Source: Anaerolineae bacterium
GTDB taxonomy: Bacteria; Chloroflexota; Anaerolineae; Promineifilales; Promineifilaceae
NCBI GenBank assembly: GCA_028284105.1
Contig: JANQSK010000126.1
Span: forward strand, 1 to 11,426
Length of the DNA stretch: 11,426 bases
Reading direction: 5' to 3'
The position numbers and the translations under genes were made by a program. How positions within the stretch are numbered: position 1 is the first letter of the stretch; each line of letters starts with the position of its first letter. Shown here piece by piece: positions 1 to 6,852 of this stretch. Under the pieces are notes generated by a model. That model made no database searches. It worked only from the letters and a program-made list of their open reading frames with translations, and had not been told where the DNA came from.

Positions 1-412
1 TTTCTATCGCTGCCTCGTGTTGATTTTGAACTTCATATACACTCCCGATCGTCATTAAAGTTGGAGCTTGCCATTCTGGTAGCCCGTTTTCTTGAAAAAT
101 AGCCAAGGCAAAAGTTAACGCTTCGAGACCACTGTCTAAATCTCCTTGTCCATTAAGGATTAAGCCTAGGGCAACAGCACATTGGCCAAGTTCAAACTGA
201 TGATTATCAAAAACTGAAGAATCTCTTTCATCATATGCGGCTTGTAAGAGAGGGAAGCTGTCTTCAATGTTTCCATCTACGATATACAGGTATGAGCCAT
301 CGTTACATAGCTCAAGGGGATTTGAGTCTGACTGAGCGAGTATTTCATTGGGTAAAAAGGAGATGGCACAAACAAGAACTACTAACTTTAATAGAGCTGA
401 CGATTTATTCAT
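1..412 (-). CDS. Secreted TPR protein, 3' end cut by the window edge
   Basis: Translating the minus strand from the ATG at 412 gives an uninterrupted frame of 137 codons to the left edge, so the C-terminus is missing. Residues 1-27 form a signal peptide: a short basic start (MNKSS), a hydrophobic core (LVVLVCAISFL) and a likely signal peptidase I site near ILAQS. From about residue 55 the protein is helical and TPR-like, with motifs such as FELGQCAVALGLILNGQGDL and TLMTIGSVYEVQNQHEAA. GAGG lies about 9 bases upstream of the ATG. The start overlaps the stop of the 405-1658 lipoprotein gene (ATGAATAA), so the two are probably translationally coupled. It is the third gene of a leftward operon with two other TPR proteins. 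The missing part could carry an effector such as a CHAT protease, as in many TPR proteins, but nothing visible shows this. Confidence 0.85.
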   Translation of the reverse strand, partial: MNKSSALLKLVVLVCAISFLPNEILAQSDSNPLELCNDGSYLYIVDGNIEDSFPLLQAAYDERDSSVFDNHQFELGQCAVALGLILNGQGDLDSGLEALTFALAIFQENGLPEWQAPTLMTIGSVYEVQNQHEAAIE

Positions 413-1658
413 TCAATATTTCCTCTAAACGCACTGTGTCCCCCAATTCACGATAAATGGAGATCGCCATATCGAATAGGGAGGTGTTTTGAGTTTCATC
501 TGAGTTTCCAATGGCTTCTTGGATTTTTGCTAATTGAAGATAGGCATATCCTTGTGACTCTAAATCTTCTAAAGTAATGGCAAGGGTCAATCCGGCTTGA
601 TAATGGTCCTGTGCGATTTGAGGGAGTTGAAGCAAGGTGTATAGGTCACCAAGAAGGAGTTTCGTTGCAGGATAAGAGAAACTCGGTAAATCTTCTAAGG
701 TGTTAATCGCTTGTTGATACAACTGAAAACTAGAGTAGATGCGCGCCAAAATGATTGCTTCAGCTTCAGGTAAAAGATTTAATGCTCGAATTGTTTCTTC
801 TTGAGTCTGTAAGAGTGCAGCCTCTTCCTCTGAAATCAGTGTGAATCCAAGCCCAGGGACCCCTTCATCATCAGAAGAAATTTCAGGAGCAAAAAGGTCT
901 TCCGATTCGGCAACGACAATGACCTTGTAACTGACGTCATCCTCTAATGGAGGACCATCATAATAAACTTGGGTGTTGGTGGTTTCTTTGGTCCACTCTA
1001 AGCCTTGCCCGCGGACTGTGACGTGGTACCGCGACGCGGAGGGGATTCCTTGCCACTGGATCAAGGGTCTTGCATTCAAAATTCGAGTTCTCCGGGGGCT
1101 TATGATGTAAGGAACTTCTCTGAATTTTGAACGAAGCTCAATCACTCTCAGATCATCGAATAGAAGAAATGTGGCCCTTCTAGGGCAGCCATTCGCTCCA
1201 GATAAGACACCCGCTGGAATAGGCCAAATCGTTAAATCTGTGCATAAAATTTTTGCAAATCCGCCGCTAGATAATTCAACAAGGTCTCCTTGCCGAATAT
1301 CTGTGCCGACAGTAACCGGATAAGATACATTATGAGTGAGGCGATGAAGATTAATTTCCCCGTCTACTTGAATGAGAACTCCTAAAAATTCATTCCCTTC
1401 ATTTTCTAAATCGCGATTTCGTACTTCAGGTGCTGGTGTACTCGTTGCTGGTTGGGTGGGCTCCGGTGCAACTTCTATATCCTGTACAGGCGTCACGGTT
1501 GGCAGCACTTCTGGAACCCCTGTTGGTGCTTCAATCAAAACTGCTGATGTGATGGTTGGTGCAAGACCTTCTTCTGTTTGTGAATTATTGGGCAGAGATT
1601 GACAGGCTAGCAAGCCCAATAATGTCGTAAACATTAATAAACGGGATAGTTGTTTCAT
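405..1658 (-). CDS. Lipoprotein with FecR-like, Fn3-like and TPR regions
   Basis: This 417-residue protein begins with a lipoprotein signal peptide; the lipobox LLAC places the lipidated cysteine at residue 19. A Thr/Pro/Glu-rich spacer (about 30-80) should lift the rest off the membrane. Residues 92-155 look FecR-like (VGTDIRQGDLVELSSGGFAK). Residues 190-255 look like a fibronectin-III-type beta sandwich (PLIQWQGIPSASRYHVTV). Residues 285-416 are TPR-like helices, with Leu-rich repeats ending in DMAISIYRELGD. The start is well supported: GGGAG lies a few bases upstream, and the ATG overlaps the TGA of the upstream gene by 4 bases (ATGA). FecR-like plus TPR lipoproteins are known from Chloroflexota and cyanobacteria; their function is mostly unassigned. 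A structural or sensory role outside the membrane, together with the neighbouring TPR proteins, is inference. Confidence 0.85.
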   Translation of the reverse strand: MKQLSRLLMFTTLLGLLACQSLPNNSQTEEGLAPTITSAVLIEAPTGVPEVLPTVTPVQDIEVAPEPTQPATSTPAPEVRNRDLENEGNEFLGVLIQVDGEINLHRLTHNVSYPVTVGTDIRQGDLVELSSGGFAKILCTDLTIWPIPAGVLSGANGCPRRATFLLFDDLRVIELRSKFREVPYIISPRRTRILNARPLIQWQGIPSASRYHVTVRGQGLEWTKETTNTQVYYDGPPLEDDVSYKVIVVAESEDLFAPEISSDDEGVPGLGFTLISEEEAALLQTQEETIRALNLLPEAEAIILARIYSSFQLYQQAINTLEDLPSFSYPATKLLLGDLYTLLQLPQIAQDHYQAGLTLAITLEDLESQGYAYLQLAKIQEAIGNSDETQNTSLFDMAISIYRELGDTVRLEEILNE

Positions 1659-2626
1659 TCATCTTCTCCCTGGGTTAAACGTTCTTGTCCCATTTGACGC
1701 CATTCATCCTCTTCGGGAATAGAGTTATCCGCTCGCGCTACACATTGCCGCCACTGAACTTCTGCCTGGTTAACCAATTCTTGTGCATCATAAACTAATG
1801 CCAACAAGCAATACGGAGAAGCTGGTGATGGGTTTAGTTGAATCGATTCATTTAGATTTGCAATTGCATCAGGGTAACTGTTCTGGGAATAACGTGCCCA
1901 CCCCAAATTTTTATATAAATAGTAGCGGACTGTCGTATTTGAAGCTTGAGCAAGACCTGCTTGGGCAAGTTGCACGGCTTCATCAGGTTGATCAAACAGG
2001 ATATATAAGCGAGCTGCATTGTTAAATGCGCCTTCAAAACCTGTTTCACTTGATTTTGTGTAGGCATCTAATGCGAGACTAACATTGGCTCCATCTTGCT
2101 TTATCTGGTCTTCATAGAGGCTGCCAAGATTGTATAAAATTTCTCCATTTTGAGGGTCGAGAAATAAGGCGCGTTGAAAGTTGCGTTGAGCTAAGGTGAA
2201 GTTGCGCCCTTCATAAGCGGCAAGTCCTTCTTCGTTAAAATAGATAATCATGTTCGGTCGGAACATTAAACCTAGAAACAGCAAAACACTTAAAAGAAGA
2301 ATGCCTATAAGCATGTTTTTCTTATTAACGAAGCGGAAAATATTTGATGAATTGAGCGTGTGTTCTTTTGGAATGGGTAACGATTCCCAATCGATAAATG
2401 GACGTTTATCGTTGGCATAATCAATCAACTCGTTTATTAAATTGTGTCGACTACAGTATAGGATGAGGCCTCGTGTTTTCTCAGATAAAGTTGTACCTGG
2501 AATTTCTTCATAGTTAATTCCAATAGAGAAGCAAAGCTCTTCGAGTTCGGCAAGCTTGAAATACTTATTTAAAGCATCTAGAAACGATAGCTCTTTAGGA
2601 GGTGTGTCTTGTCCGTCACGATTCAT
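1655..2626 (-). CDS. Effector-associated-like domain, TM and TPR membrane protein
   Basis: 323 residues in three parts. Residues 14-80 form a compact helical domain (LNKYFKLAELEELCFSIGIN, ending RPFIDW) with the look of bacterial effector-associated, Death-like adaptor domains; such domains are proposed to join partners by like-with-like contacts in conflict and signalling systems. A TM helix follows at about 105-122 (MLIGILLLSVLLFLGLMF). Residues 131-310 are TPRs (EGLAAYEGRNFTLAQRNFQ; NLGWARYSQNSYPDAI). With a short N-terminal side and no signal peptide, the adaptor is expected in the cytoplasm and the TPRs outside. The start is fixed: an in-frame TAA lies four codons upstream (2636-2638) and the next Met is at residue 105. 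No good Shine-Dalgarno is visible, so translation may be weak or leaderless. It is first in a three-gene leftward operon and diverges from a gene with the same N-terminal domain. The exact family number needs an HMM search. Confidence 0.87.
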   Translation of the reverse strand: MNRDGQDTPPKELSFLDALNKYFKLAELEELCFSIGINYEEIPGTTLSEKTRGLILYCSRHNLINELIDYANDKRPFIDWESLPIPKEHTLNSSNIFRFVNKKNMLIGILLLSVLLFLGLMFRPNMIIYFNEEGLAAYEGRNFTLAQRNFQRALFLDPQNGEILYNLGSLYEDQIKQDGANVSLALDAYTKSSETGFEGAFNNAARLYILFDQPDEAVQLAQAGLAQASNTTVRYYLYKNLGWARYSQNSYPDAIANLNESIQLNPSPASPYCLLALVYDAQELVNQAEVQWRQCVARADNSIPEEDEWRQMGQERLTQGEDE

Positions 2627-2989
2627 TTGTATGTCTTACAATGCGAGATGAGGTATCTTAAAAAAATTTCCAAGCTAAAATAAAAAATTAGCTTAAATTT
2701 AATCCAAAGGCACACAGGCTAAACGACTAAAAACTAGATTCAAAAAACCTAGCTAAGGGAAAAATAGACTAATTTCATTTATTAAGCAAGTCATTTACAG
2801 ATTTTGCCGGAAAAATTGTGTGAATAAAATGATTTTGAACCCTAGGCTCTTTTGTCTCCAAAGTGGAATTATTAAAAGAAAGTAATTCTAAAATCACCTT
2901 TTTTACTGTTTTGTTTAAGTGAAATTTGGAATAATTATAACTGTACCAGATAATTGCAGTTCGGTTTTTGGTTTTGGAGGATTGCAAAG
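2627..2989. other. AT-rich divergent intergenic region with inverted repeats
   Basis: This 363-base gap separates the two divergent genes that share an N-terminal domain and must hold both promoters. It contains a perfect 7-bp inverted repeat AAGCTAA/TTAGCTT (2672-2678 and 2688-2694, 9-base A-rich loop) and a 6-bp one GAATTA/TAATTC (2866-2871 and 2883-2888). A TATAAC at 2936-2941 could be the -10 box for the rightward gene, with TTGTTT at 2911-2916 as a poor -35 (19-base spacer). I see no convincing coding sequence here. Base composition this AT-rich makes short palindromes likely by chance, so operator status is only a possibility. Confidence 0.5.
2672..2694. repeat. Inverted repeat AAGCTAA-N9-TTAGCTT
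   Basis: A perfect 7-bp dyad with a 9-base A-rich spacer lies about 45 bases upstream of the leftward ATG at 2626, within the shared divergent promoter region. That position suits an operator or the 5' leader of the leftward operon. There is no T-run that would make it an obvious terminator. Confidence 0.4.
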
Positions 2990-2992
2990 ATG
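2975..2992 (+). promoter_or_regulatory. Shine-Dalgarno that decides the start at 2990
   Basis: TGGAGG (GGAGG at 2976-2980) followed by 9 bases and ATG is the only good ribosome site near the 5' end of this gene. It places translation at MSFQALRL, just ahead of the conserved adaptor domain. Confidence 0.75.
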
Positions 2993-5104
2993 AGTTTTCA
3001 AGCACTGCGTTTGTCAATCAACAAACATTTCGATTTGAGAGAAATAAGAACCATTTGTTTTGATTTAGGAATTAATTCAGAAAGTTTCCCTAACTCCACA
3101 CGAGATGAGATGGTTCGAGGGTTAATTGATTATTGCAAACGAAGAAATAAATTAGGGGATTTGCTGGATTGGCTTAAACATGAAAGACCCGATGTGGATT
3201 GGCCTGATTTGGAGAGTCTTCAAGCTGAAGAGATACCTTTAGGTTGGGACACTCGATCCAATAATCATTCCCCAAAATCCACAAACACAACTACAATTAT
3301 TATAGTTAGTTTGATGGCCACAATAGTAATTGTGACTATTTTTATATTGATGAGAATGGAAATTTCTGATTTTATTGATAACTTCAGGCCGGAATTAGTC
3401 CAGAATTCTGAAACTTCTACTCCAAATGTTTTAAATACACAGACTCCAACTTCAACCCCTTTAAATCCTGTACCAACAGAGACATCAACAACGGTTGCAC
3501 CAATGACACCTGAATTGGAAGATACAATAGTAGAGTCAATTGATCCCACAGTTACACCTACAATATTAAACCTCAACCTATGTTCATTTGAAGATCCGAT
3601 AGGGCACATATGGGAGGAGATTCCGTCAGGGCAATTTTTAATGGGATCACCTGAAAAAGATGTGGATGCATTTCCGTTCGATAGACCCTTACATCGGCTT
3701 GATATTCCCTATACATATTGCATTTCAAAATATGAAATAACTAATGCCCAATACAAGATGTTTATTGATGCAGGGAACATCGAAAACCTTCCTGAGATCA
3801 ATGAAAGTTGTCCTGTTTGGCGAGAAGATGGCTCGTATGATGAAAGCTTTGCGAATTACCCAGTCGTCTGTGTTTCGTGGTATGACGCTGTTGCTTATAC
3901 CGAATGGTTAGGTGAAGAATATAGCTTGCTTGCTCGACTTCCTACGGAAGCCGAATGGGAAAAAGCTGCTCGCGGAGATCAAGACGATAGAATATATACA
4001 TGGGGGAATAATTGGGAGGATGGCATCCGATTAAATTGCGCAAATGAGGAGTGCGCGAATATTGTAGATAGACTCGAACCAATTGGATCGTATCCATCAG
4101 GAGCTAGCCCTTATGCCGTTGAAGACATGTTGGGAAATGTGGCGGAGTGGACTAGTTCGTTGTATGGAAATGACAGAAATGTTGCTGATTTCATCTATCC
4201 TTATGATCCTAATGATGGTCGAGAAGATCTGCTTGCTTTAGATACTGTTGCTCGTGTAATTCGAGGTGGATCATTTGTAAATGGCAGAGCATTTACACGG
4301 GTATCTGCACGAAATAGCGCTTTTCCACATCAATTTGATCGAACCCTCGGTTTTCGAATTGTGATTGAGGAACCTCCTGCTTCAATAGAAGATATTACAA
4401 TCATTGAAGTGTTCCCGACACCCCAACCTCTGCCCTCTTCAACACCTCAGCCCCCACCCCCTACAACATCCCTACTCCCACTCTTTGTTGATCTATTTGA
4501 AGAAATTAATCCAGATTGGAGCACGGAAGAAAATACATTTGTAGAAAACTCTTCTTTGATTGTTGACAGGATGTTTTTGGGATCGAATAATCGGGCTTCA
4601 AGAAGAACAATAGATGTTTCCGCATCCTGCTTTATATTTTCTACATCATCGACAGTGCAACTTGTCGAAGGTGAATCTACCGAGGATCTGGGCATAGCTA
4701 TTGAATTCTGGTTACCGACCAATGCTGCCCCAAATGATCCTAATGAAGACGATGTGAATTATTTTATTTTTCAAATGACTGGTGGTGCCCATATACGTCT
4801 TCAACCAAATAATTTCTTTGACCCTGATAAAGACTCAGTTGCATTTTATCCAGATGAATTTCCTGGGATTGAGCTAGATACTCCAGTTGAAATCCAAATA
4901 AATTACAATAATGAAAATATTGAAGTTTTTATCAATGGCTTTCAGCTACTCTTTGATCCTGATTGGCGTGATATTTACAGTACAGAAACCTCAACTATGG
5001 AAAATATACGTAGAATTGGATTAGGTTCTGCCAATTTAATTGATACTGAAGATGAAAGAATGGTGGTTGGGTTTGACTACGTTAGAATAGATTCGTGTGA
5101 GTAA
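2990..5104 (+). CDS. Effector-associated-like domain, TM, FGE-fold and jelly-roll ectodomain
   Basis: The ATG at 2990 is preferred because GGAGG sits 9 bases upstream; a longer reading from TTG at 2954 would only add a poor 12-residue leader. The 704-residue product has an N-terminal helical domain (1-71, INKHFDLREI...CFDLGIN...RPDVDW) matching that of the divergent gene. A TM helix (101-121) and a Thr/Pro spacer (138-192) follow. Residues 205-458 form a formylglycine-generating-enzyme/SUMF1-fold domain (FLMGSP, YEITNAQYKMFI, RLPTEAEWEKAARG, LGNVAEWT, RVIRGGSF, GFRIV). After a second Pro-rich linker, residues 496-704 look like a concanavalin/LamG-type beta sandwich. The positions of the two catalytic FGE cysteines are Asn431 and Thr436, so oxidase activity is unlikely and a binding role is more plausible. 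Topology (adaptor inside, large ectodomain outside) is inferred. No downstream gene is close enough to be clearly co-transcribed. Confidence 0.9.
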   Translation: MSFQALRLSINKHFDLREIRTICFDLGINSESFPNSTRDEMVRGLIDYCKRRNKLGDLLDWLKHERPDVDWPDLESLQAEEIPLGWDTRSNNHSPKSTNTTTIIIVSLMATIVIVTIFILMRMEISDFIDNFRPELVQNSETSTPNVLNTQTPTSTPLNPVPTETSTTVAPMTPELEDTIVESIDPTVTPTILNLNLCSFEDPIGHIWEEIPSGQFLMGSPEKDVDAFPFDRPLHRLDIPYTYCISKYEITNAQYKMFIDAGNIENLPEINESCPVWREDGSYDESFANYPVVCVSWYDAVAYTEWLGEEYSLLARLPTEAEWEKAARGDQDDRIYTWGNNWEDGIRLNCANEECANIVDRLEPIGSYPSGASPYAVEDMLGNVAEWTSSLYGNDRNVADFIYPYDPNDGREDLLALDTVARVIRGGSFVNGRAFTRVSARNSAFPHQFDRTLGFRIVIEEPPASIEDITIIEVFPTPQPLPSSTPQPPPPTTSLLPLFVDLFEEINPDWSTEENTFVENSSLIVDRMFLGSNNRASRRTIDVSASCFIFSTSSTVQLVEGESTEDLGIAIEFWLPTNAAPNDPNEDDVNYFIFQMTGGAHIRLQPNNFFDPDKDSVAFYPDEFPGIELDTPVEIQINYNNENIEVFINGFQLLFDPDWRDIYSTETSTMENIRRIGLGSANLIDTEDERMVVGFDYVRIDSCE

Positions 5105-5285
5105 TTTCAATACTGACTTTTCTTGTATCAAATTCGTAATAACAAGGGATAGATGGGTACCTTGTTCCTTAGAGGGGGTGAAAAGCTAGCTTTGTATCCT
5201 AGTGTTTTGCATTGTCACTATTCAGAATTGATATGTAATGAGTCCTTACAAGAGTTAAATTTATCTATCTTCAAATTTTCTTCAT
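5105..5285. other. Intergenic stretch, no gene; weak 7-bp hairpin
   Basis: Between the FGE-fold gene and the regulatory hairpin of the repeat-protein gene I see no coding sequence. AACAAGG (5141-5147) and CCTTGTT (5160-5166) can form a 7-bp stem with a 12-base loop about 40 bases after the stop codon. It lacks a T-run, so at best it protects the mRNA end or assists Rho-dependent termination. The promoter of the next gene is presumably here, but no clear -35/-10 pair stands out. Confidence 0.4.
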
Positions 5286-5371
5286 AGAAATTCTCCGAAA
5301 TTTCCGTTTTCCATCGTTAAGTTCATAACGAAACCAAGTAATTGAACTTAAATATGATTCGGAGAATTTCT
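5286..5371 (+). promoter_or_regulatory. Long 5' leader hairpin that buries the ribosome site
   Basis: A perfect 14-bp inverted repeat, AGAAATTCTCCGAA (5286-5299) against TTCGGAGAATTTCT (5358-5371), ends one base before the ATG at 5373. Nested within it is a perfect 9-bp repeat, TTAAGTTCA (5317-5325) against TGAACTTAA (5343-5351). The GGAG Shine-Dalgarno at 5361-5364 lies in the 3' arm, so the folded leader would hide it. A competing 6-bp stem, TCGTTA/TAACGA (5314-5319 and 5326-5331), uses part of the same inner arm. This arrangement suits a translational switch, thermosensor or protein-binding leader. I recognise no known riboswitch class. Confidence 0.6.
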
Positions 5372-5372
5372 T

Positions 5373-5945
5373 ATGCACCTCAATCACAAAGAGTTAAAAC
5401 AAATAATAGTAATGAGCACCTTGTTTCTTGTTATCAGTTTCCTTTTAGCAATCAACAATTTTGGACATCAAATTTATAAGAATGCCACCTTAGAAACCCG
5501 TCTACAAATAGCGAATTCTCAATCCCCAATTGGAATGGAATGCAGCAGTGCATGCTTGGGTGATATGGAGGGAGGATCTCAGAGCAATATTGGTACTGAA
5601 GGAGGCTCTCAAAGTCCAATTGGCACAGAAATTAATGGTGGTTCTCAAAGTGCCATTGGCACTGAAGGAGGCACACAAAGTGCAATTGGTGCTGAGATAG
5701 GTACACATAACCCAATTGGCAAAGGAATTGAAGGCGGAGGATCGCAAAGCGCAATTGGCAGCGAGAATGGAATAGTTAGTCTTATAGAGACAGAAATCTT
5801 TAAACAAGATGATTATCAAATTAGCTGCAGGGCAAGCTGCTTTACTGAATTTAATGGGGGTACTCACGGTTCTTTGGGAACTGAACATCTTCCACGTATT
5901 GTAAATTGGGCTCACCTTTCAGCTGAATATGTTGATTCCCAATAA
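5373..5945 (+). CDS. Membrane-anchored GGSQSxIGTE decapeptide-repeat protein, unknown family
   Basis: 190 residues. After a charged start (HLNHKELKQ), residues 11-28 are strongly hydrophobic and act as an uncleaved anchor or signal peptide; no lipobox is present. Residues 49-131 hold about seven copies of a decapeptide with consensus GG[S/T]QSxIGxE, some degenerate or separated by 1-3 residues (THNPIGKG is the most diverged). Another copy, GGTHGSLGTE, lies at 162-171. Two CxxxC motifs (C57/C61 and C152/C156) bracket the array, each followed after five residues by a repeat copy. The frame is supported by repeat periodicity and by a GGAG ribosome site 8 bases upstream of ATG. I do not recognise the family. 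The exported, low-complexity, Gly/Ser-rich build would fit a surface or matrix protein; a multi-core modified-peptide precursor is a more speculative alternative. It is monocistronic and convergent with the 6031-6852 gene. Confidence 0.7.
   Translation: MHLNHKELKQIIVMSTLFLVISFLLAINNFGHQIYKNATLETRLQIANSQSPIGMECSSACLGDMEGGSQSNIGTEGGSQSPIGTEINGGSQSAIGTEGGTQSAIGAEIGTHNPIGKGIEGGGSQSAIGSENGIVSLIETEIFKQDDYQISCRASCFTEFNGGTHGSLGTEHLPRIVNWAHLSAEYVDSQ
5517..5885 (+). repeat. Coding tandem repeat, about 30 bases per unit
   Basis: Units encoding GGSQSxIGTE follow one another from 5571, with a partial copy (SQSPIGME) at 5517-5540 and a separated final copy at 5856-5885. Unit lengths vary between 30 and 36 bases by insertion of one or two codons (IN, I, IE, G). 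Third-position changes between copies show that selection, or old expansion, has kept the peptide rather than the DNA. Confidence 0.75.
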
Positions 5946-5948
5946 GCT

Positions 5949-5976
5949 TATAGAGGATCTACTATAGAGGAACTAC
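5949..5976. repeat. Two tandem 14-base repeats after the repeat-protein gene
   Basis: TATAGAGGATCTAC (5949-5962) is followed at once by TATAGAGGAACTAC (5963-5976), differing at one base, and then by TATA. It lies in the 85-base convergent gap between two stop codons. It could be replication slippage, a binding site or part of the transcript ends. There is no intrinsic-terminator T-run. Confidence 0.55.
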
Positions 5977-6030
5977 TATAAATAGAGTTCTTGGTTGTGG
6001 TGGCTTTGTTGGGTATGTTGATTTAACTGC

Positions 6031-6852
6031 TTAATATTCGTCTTCATGCGTCTCAAGGTCTACAACCTCAATCCCATATTGCATCATCTCAAGCGCCTTC
6101 TCATTAGGGTCATCATCATCCGATAGCATATACCGAACCTGATTTAACCAGCATATACATCCCGGCATAACGGCCGTTTGTATCCCTTCGCTATTTAGAA
6201 AGGTGCGTGCTTTATCTGACTGTAAGTAACCAGTGAGATGAGTCATATAATGGGATTCTCCTGAGTTAGGATAGTCAATTGATATGCCGTATGCACTATT
6301 TTTCCAAAGTGCTTCATATTCAAGTCCTTCTGTTTTAATACCACATAAAACAAGAAGTGCATCTCTCTGAGCATCTGAGTGAAATAAGGGGAGATCAAAG
6401 AAGAATAGGATGGGTATTGGCAATATCTTGCTCACCAGTTTGGCAATATCTTGAGGGATTTTTCTTGAAGGACCATGCGCTTGTGCTTCTTTTATAAAGG
6501 AAGCGCAGCTGTAAAATTGCTTAGATACTTTATCTCCAAGACAATATGGTGAAATGAACCGCGTTTTCAAGCCTTCATAAACGGCCGTATGCTCAGGTGA
6601 GGGGGTAAAAGAATTATTGGTTGGCATCCACTCCCCGGTTAAGAATGAGGCGGGGAAATGACCTAACCAAACACCGCGTGCCGGGATATCTGCGATTAGA
6701 TTGTTTGCCGGTATGGATGAGCTGCCATCCACATGAGAGCCAAAACAATATGTAACGGCATTAAGTGTGCCCCCAGGTGCTGTTTTCGCTTCTAGATAGA
6801 AGCCTCCCTTTTTGCGACGGCCGCAGCCTCGTTCTACATTAATACTAGACAT
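6031..6852 (-). CDS. Uncharacterised cysteine-containing protein coupled to the ParB-like gene
   Basis: 273 residues; I do not recognise a named family. The N-terminus is basic and Cys/Gly-rich (ERGCGRRKKGGFYLEAK), followed by a Cys at 36 (TYCFGSH). Further cysteines occur at 104, 116, 170, 232 and 234 (PGCICW), but they do not make a regular zinc-ribbon pattern. A hydrophobic patch at 143-156 (ILPIPILFFFDLPL) is too short and interrupted for a clear TM helix. The C-terminus is acidic (DDDDPNEKALE...ETHEDEY). AAGGAG lies 7 bases upstream of the ATG, and the ATG overlaps the stop of the ParB-like gene by 8 bases, so the two are translationally coupled and probably act together. The RGCGxRKKGGxY opening resembles hypothetical proteins I recall from Chloroflexota accessory DNA, but this is from memory only. 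Two of the ACGGCCGT palindromes lie inside the gene. Confidence 0.8.
   Translation of the reverse strand: MSSINVERGCGRRKKGGFYLEAKTAPGGTLNAVTYCFGSHVDGSSSIPANNLIADIPARGVWLGHFPASFLTGEWMPTNNSFTPSPEHTAVYEGLKTRFISPYCLGDKVSKQFYSCASFIKEAQAHGPSRKIPQDIAKLVSKILPIPILFFFDLPLFHSDAQRDALLVLCGIKTEGLEYEALWKNSAYGISIDYPNSGESHYMTHLTGYLQSDKARTFLNSEGIQTAVMPGCICWLNQVRYMLSDDDDPNEKALEMMQYGIEVVDLETHEDEY
6169..6178. repeat. Palindrome AACGGCCGTT (copy 1)
   Basis: A perfect 10-base palindrome containing the ACGGCCGT core lies inside the 6031-6852 gene, where it encodes Gln-Thr-Ala-Val. It belongs to a set restricted to 6.1-8.0 kb. Confidence 0.6.
6581..6588. repeat. Palindrome ACGGCCGT (copy 2)
   Basis: The 8-base core lies within the 6031-6852 gene and is read as Thr-Ala-Val on the coding strand (EHTAVYE). 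Confidence 0.6.

Noticed and set aside
235..456. Plus-strand open frame at the left end
   Set aside because: It lies opposite the secreted TPR protein and the end of the lipoprotein gene, both supported by ribosome sites and coupled overlaps, and its product has no recognisable features.
3265..3609. Minus-strand frame opposite the TM and Thr-rich linker
   Set aside because: The Val/Ile/Gly-rich product is the complement of low-complexity Thr/Pro codons and has no start context.
3602..4363. FGE/C-type-lectin-like domain as the variable target of a diversity-generating retroelement
   Set aside because: The domain is internal rather than at the C-terminus, and no reverse transcriptase or template repeat was found in the window.
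5141..5166. 7-bp hairpin as an intrinsic terminator of the FGE-fold gene
   Set aside because: The stem is weak, the loop is 12 bases and no T-run follows.
5286..5371. The 14-bp inverted repeat as the ends of a miniature transposon
   Set aside because: No matching target-site duplication flanks it, there is no second copy in the window, and the 3' arm fits exactly against a start codon with a ribosome site inside.
5502..5915. Minus-strand open frame of 137 codons opposite the repeat protein
   Set aside because: It is a shadow of the tandem repeat, which keeps the opposite frame free of stops. The plus strand has the ribosome site, the signal/anchor segment and the sensible peptide repeat.
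5373..5945. Firm call as a ribosomal modified-peptide precursor
   Set aside because: No modifying enzyme, protease or exporter gene is nearby and the N-terminus is a hydrophobic anchor rather than a leader peptide; kept only as an alternative.
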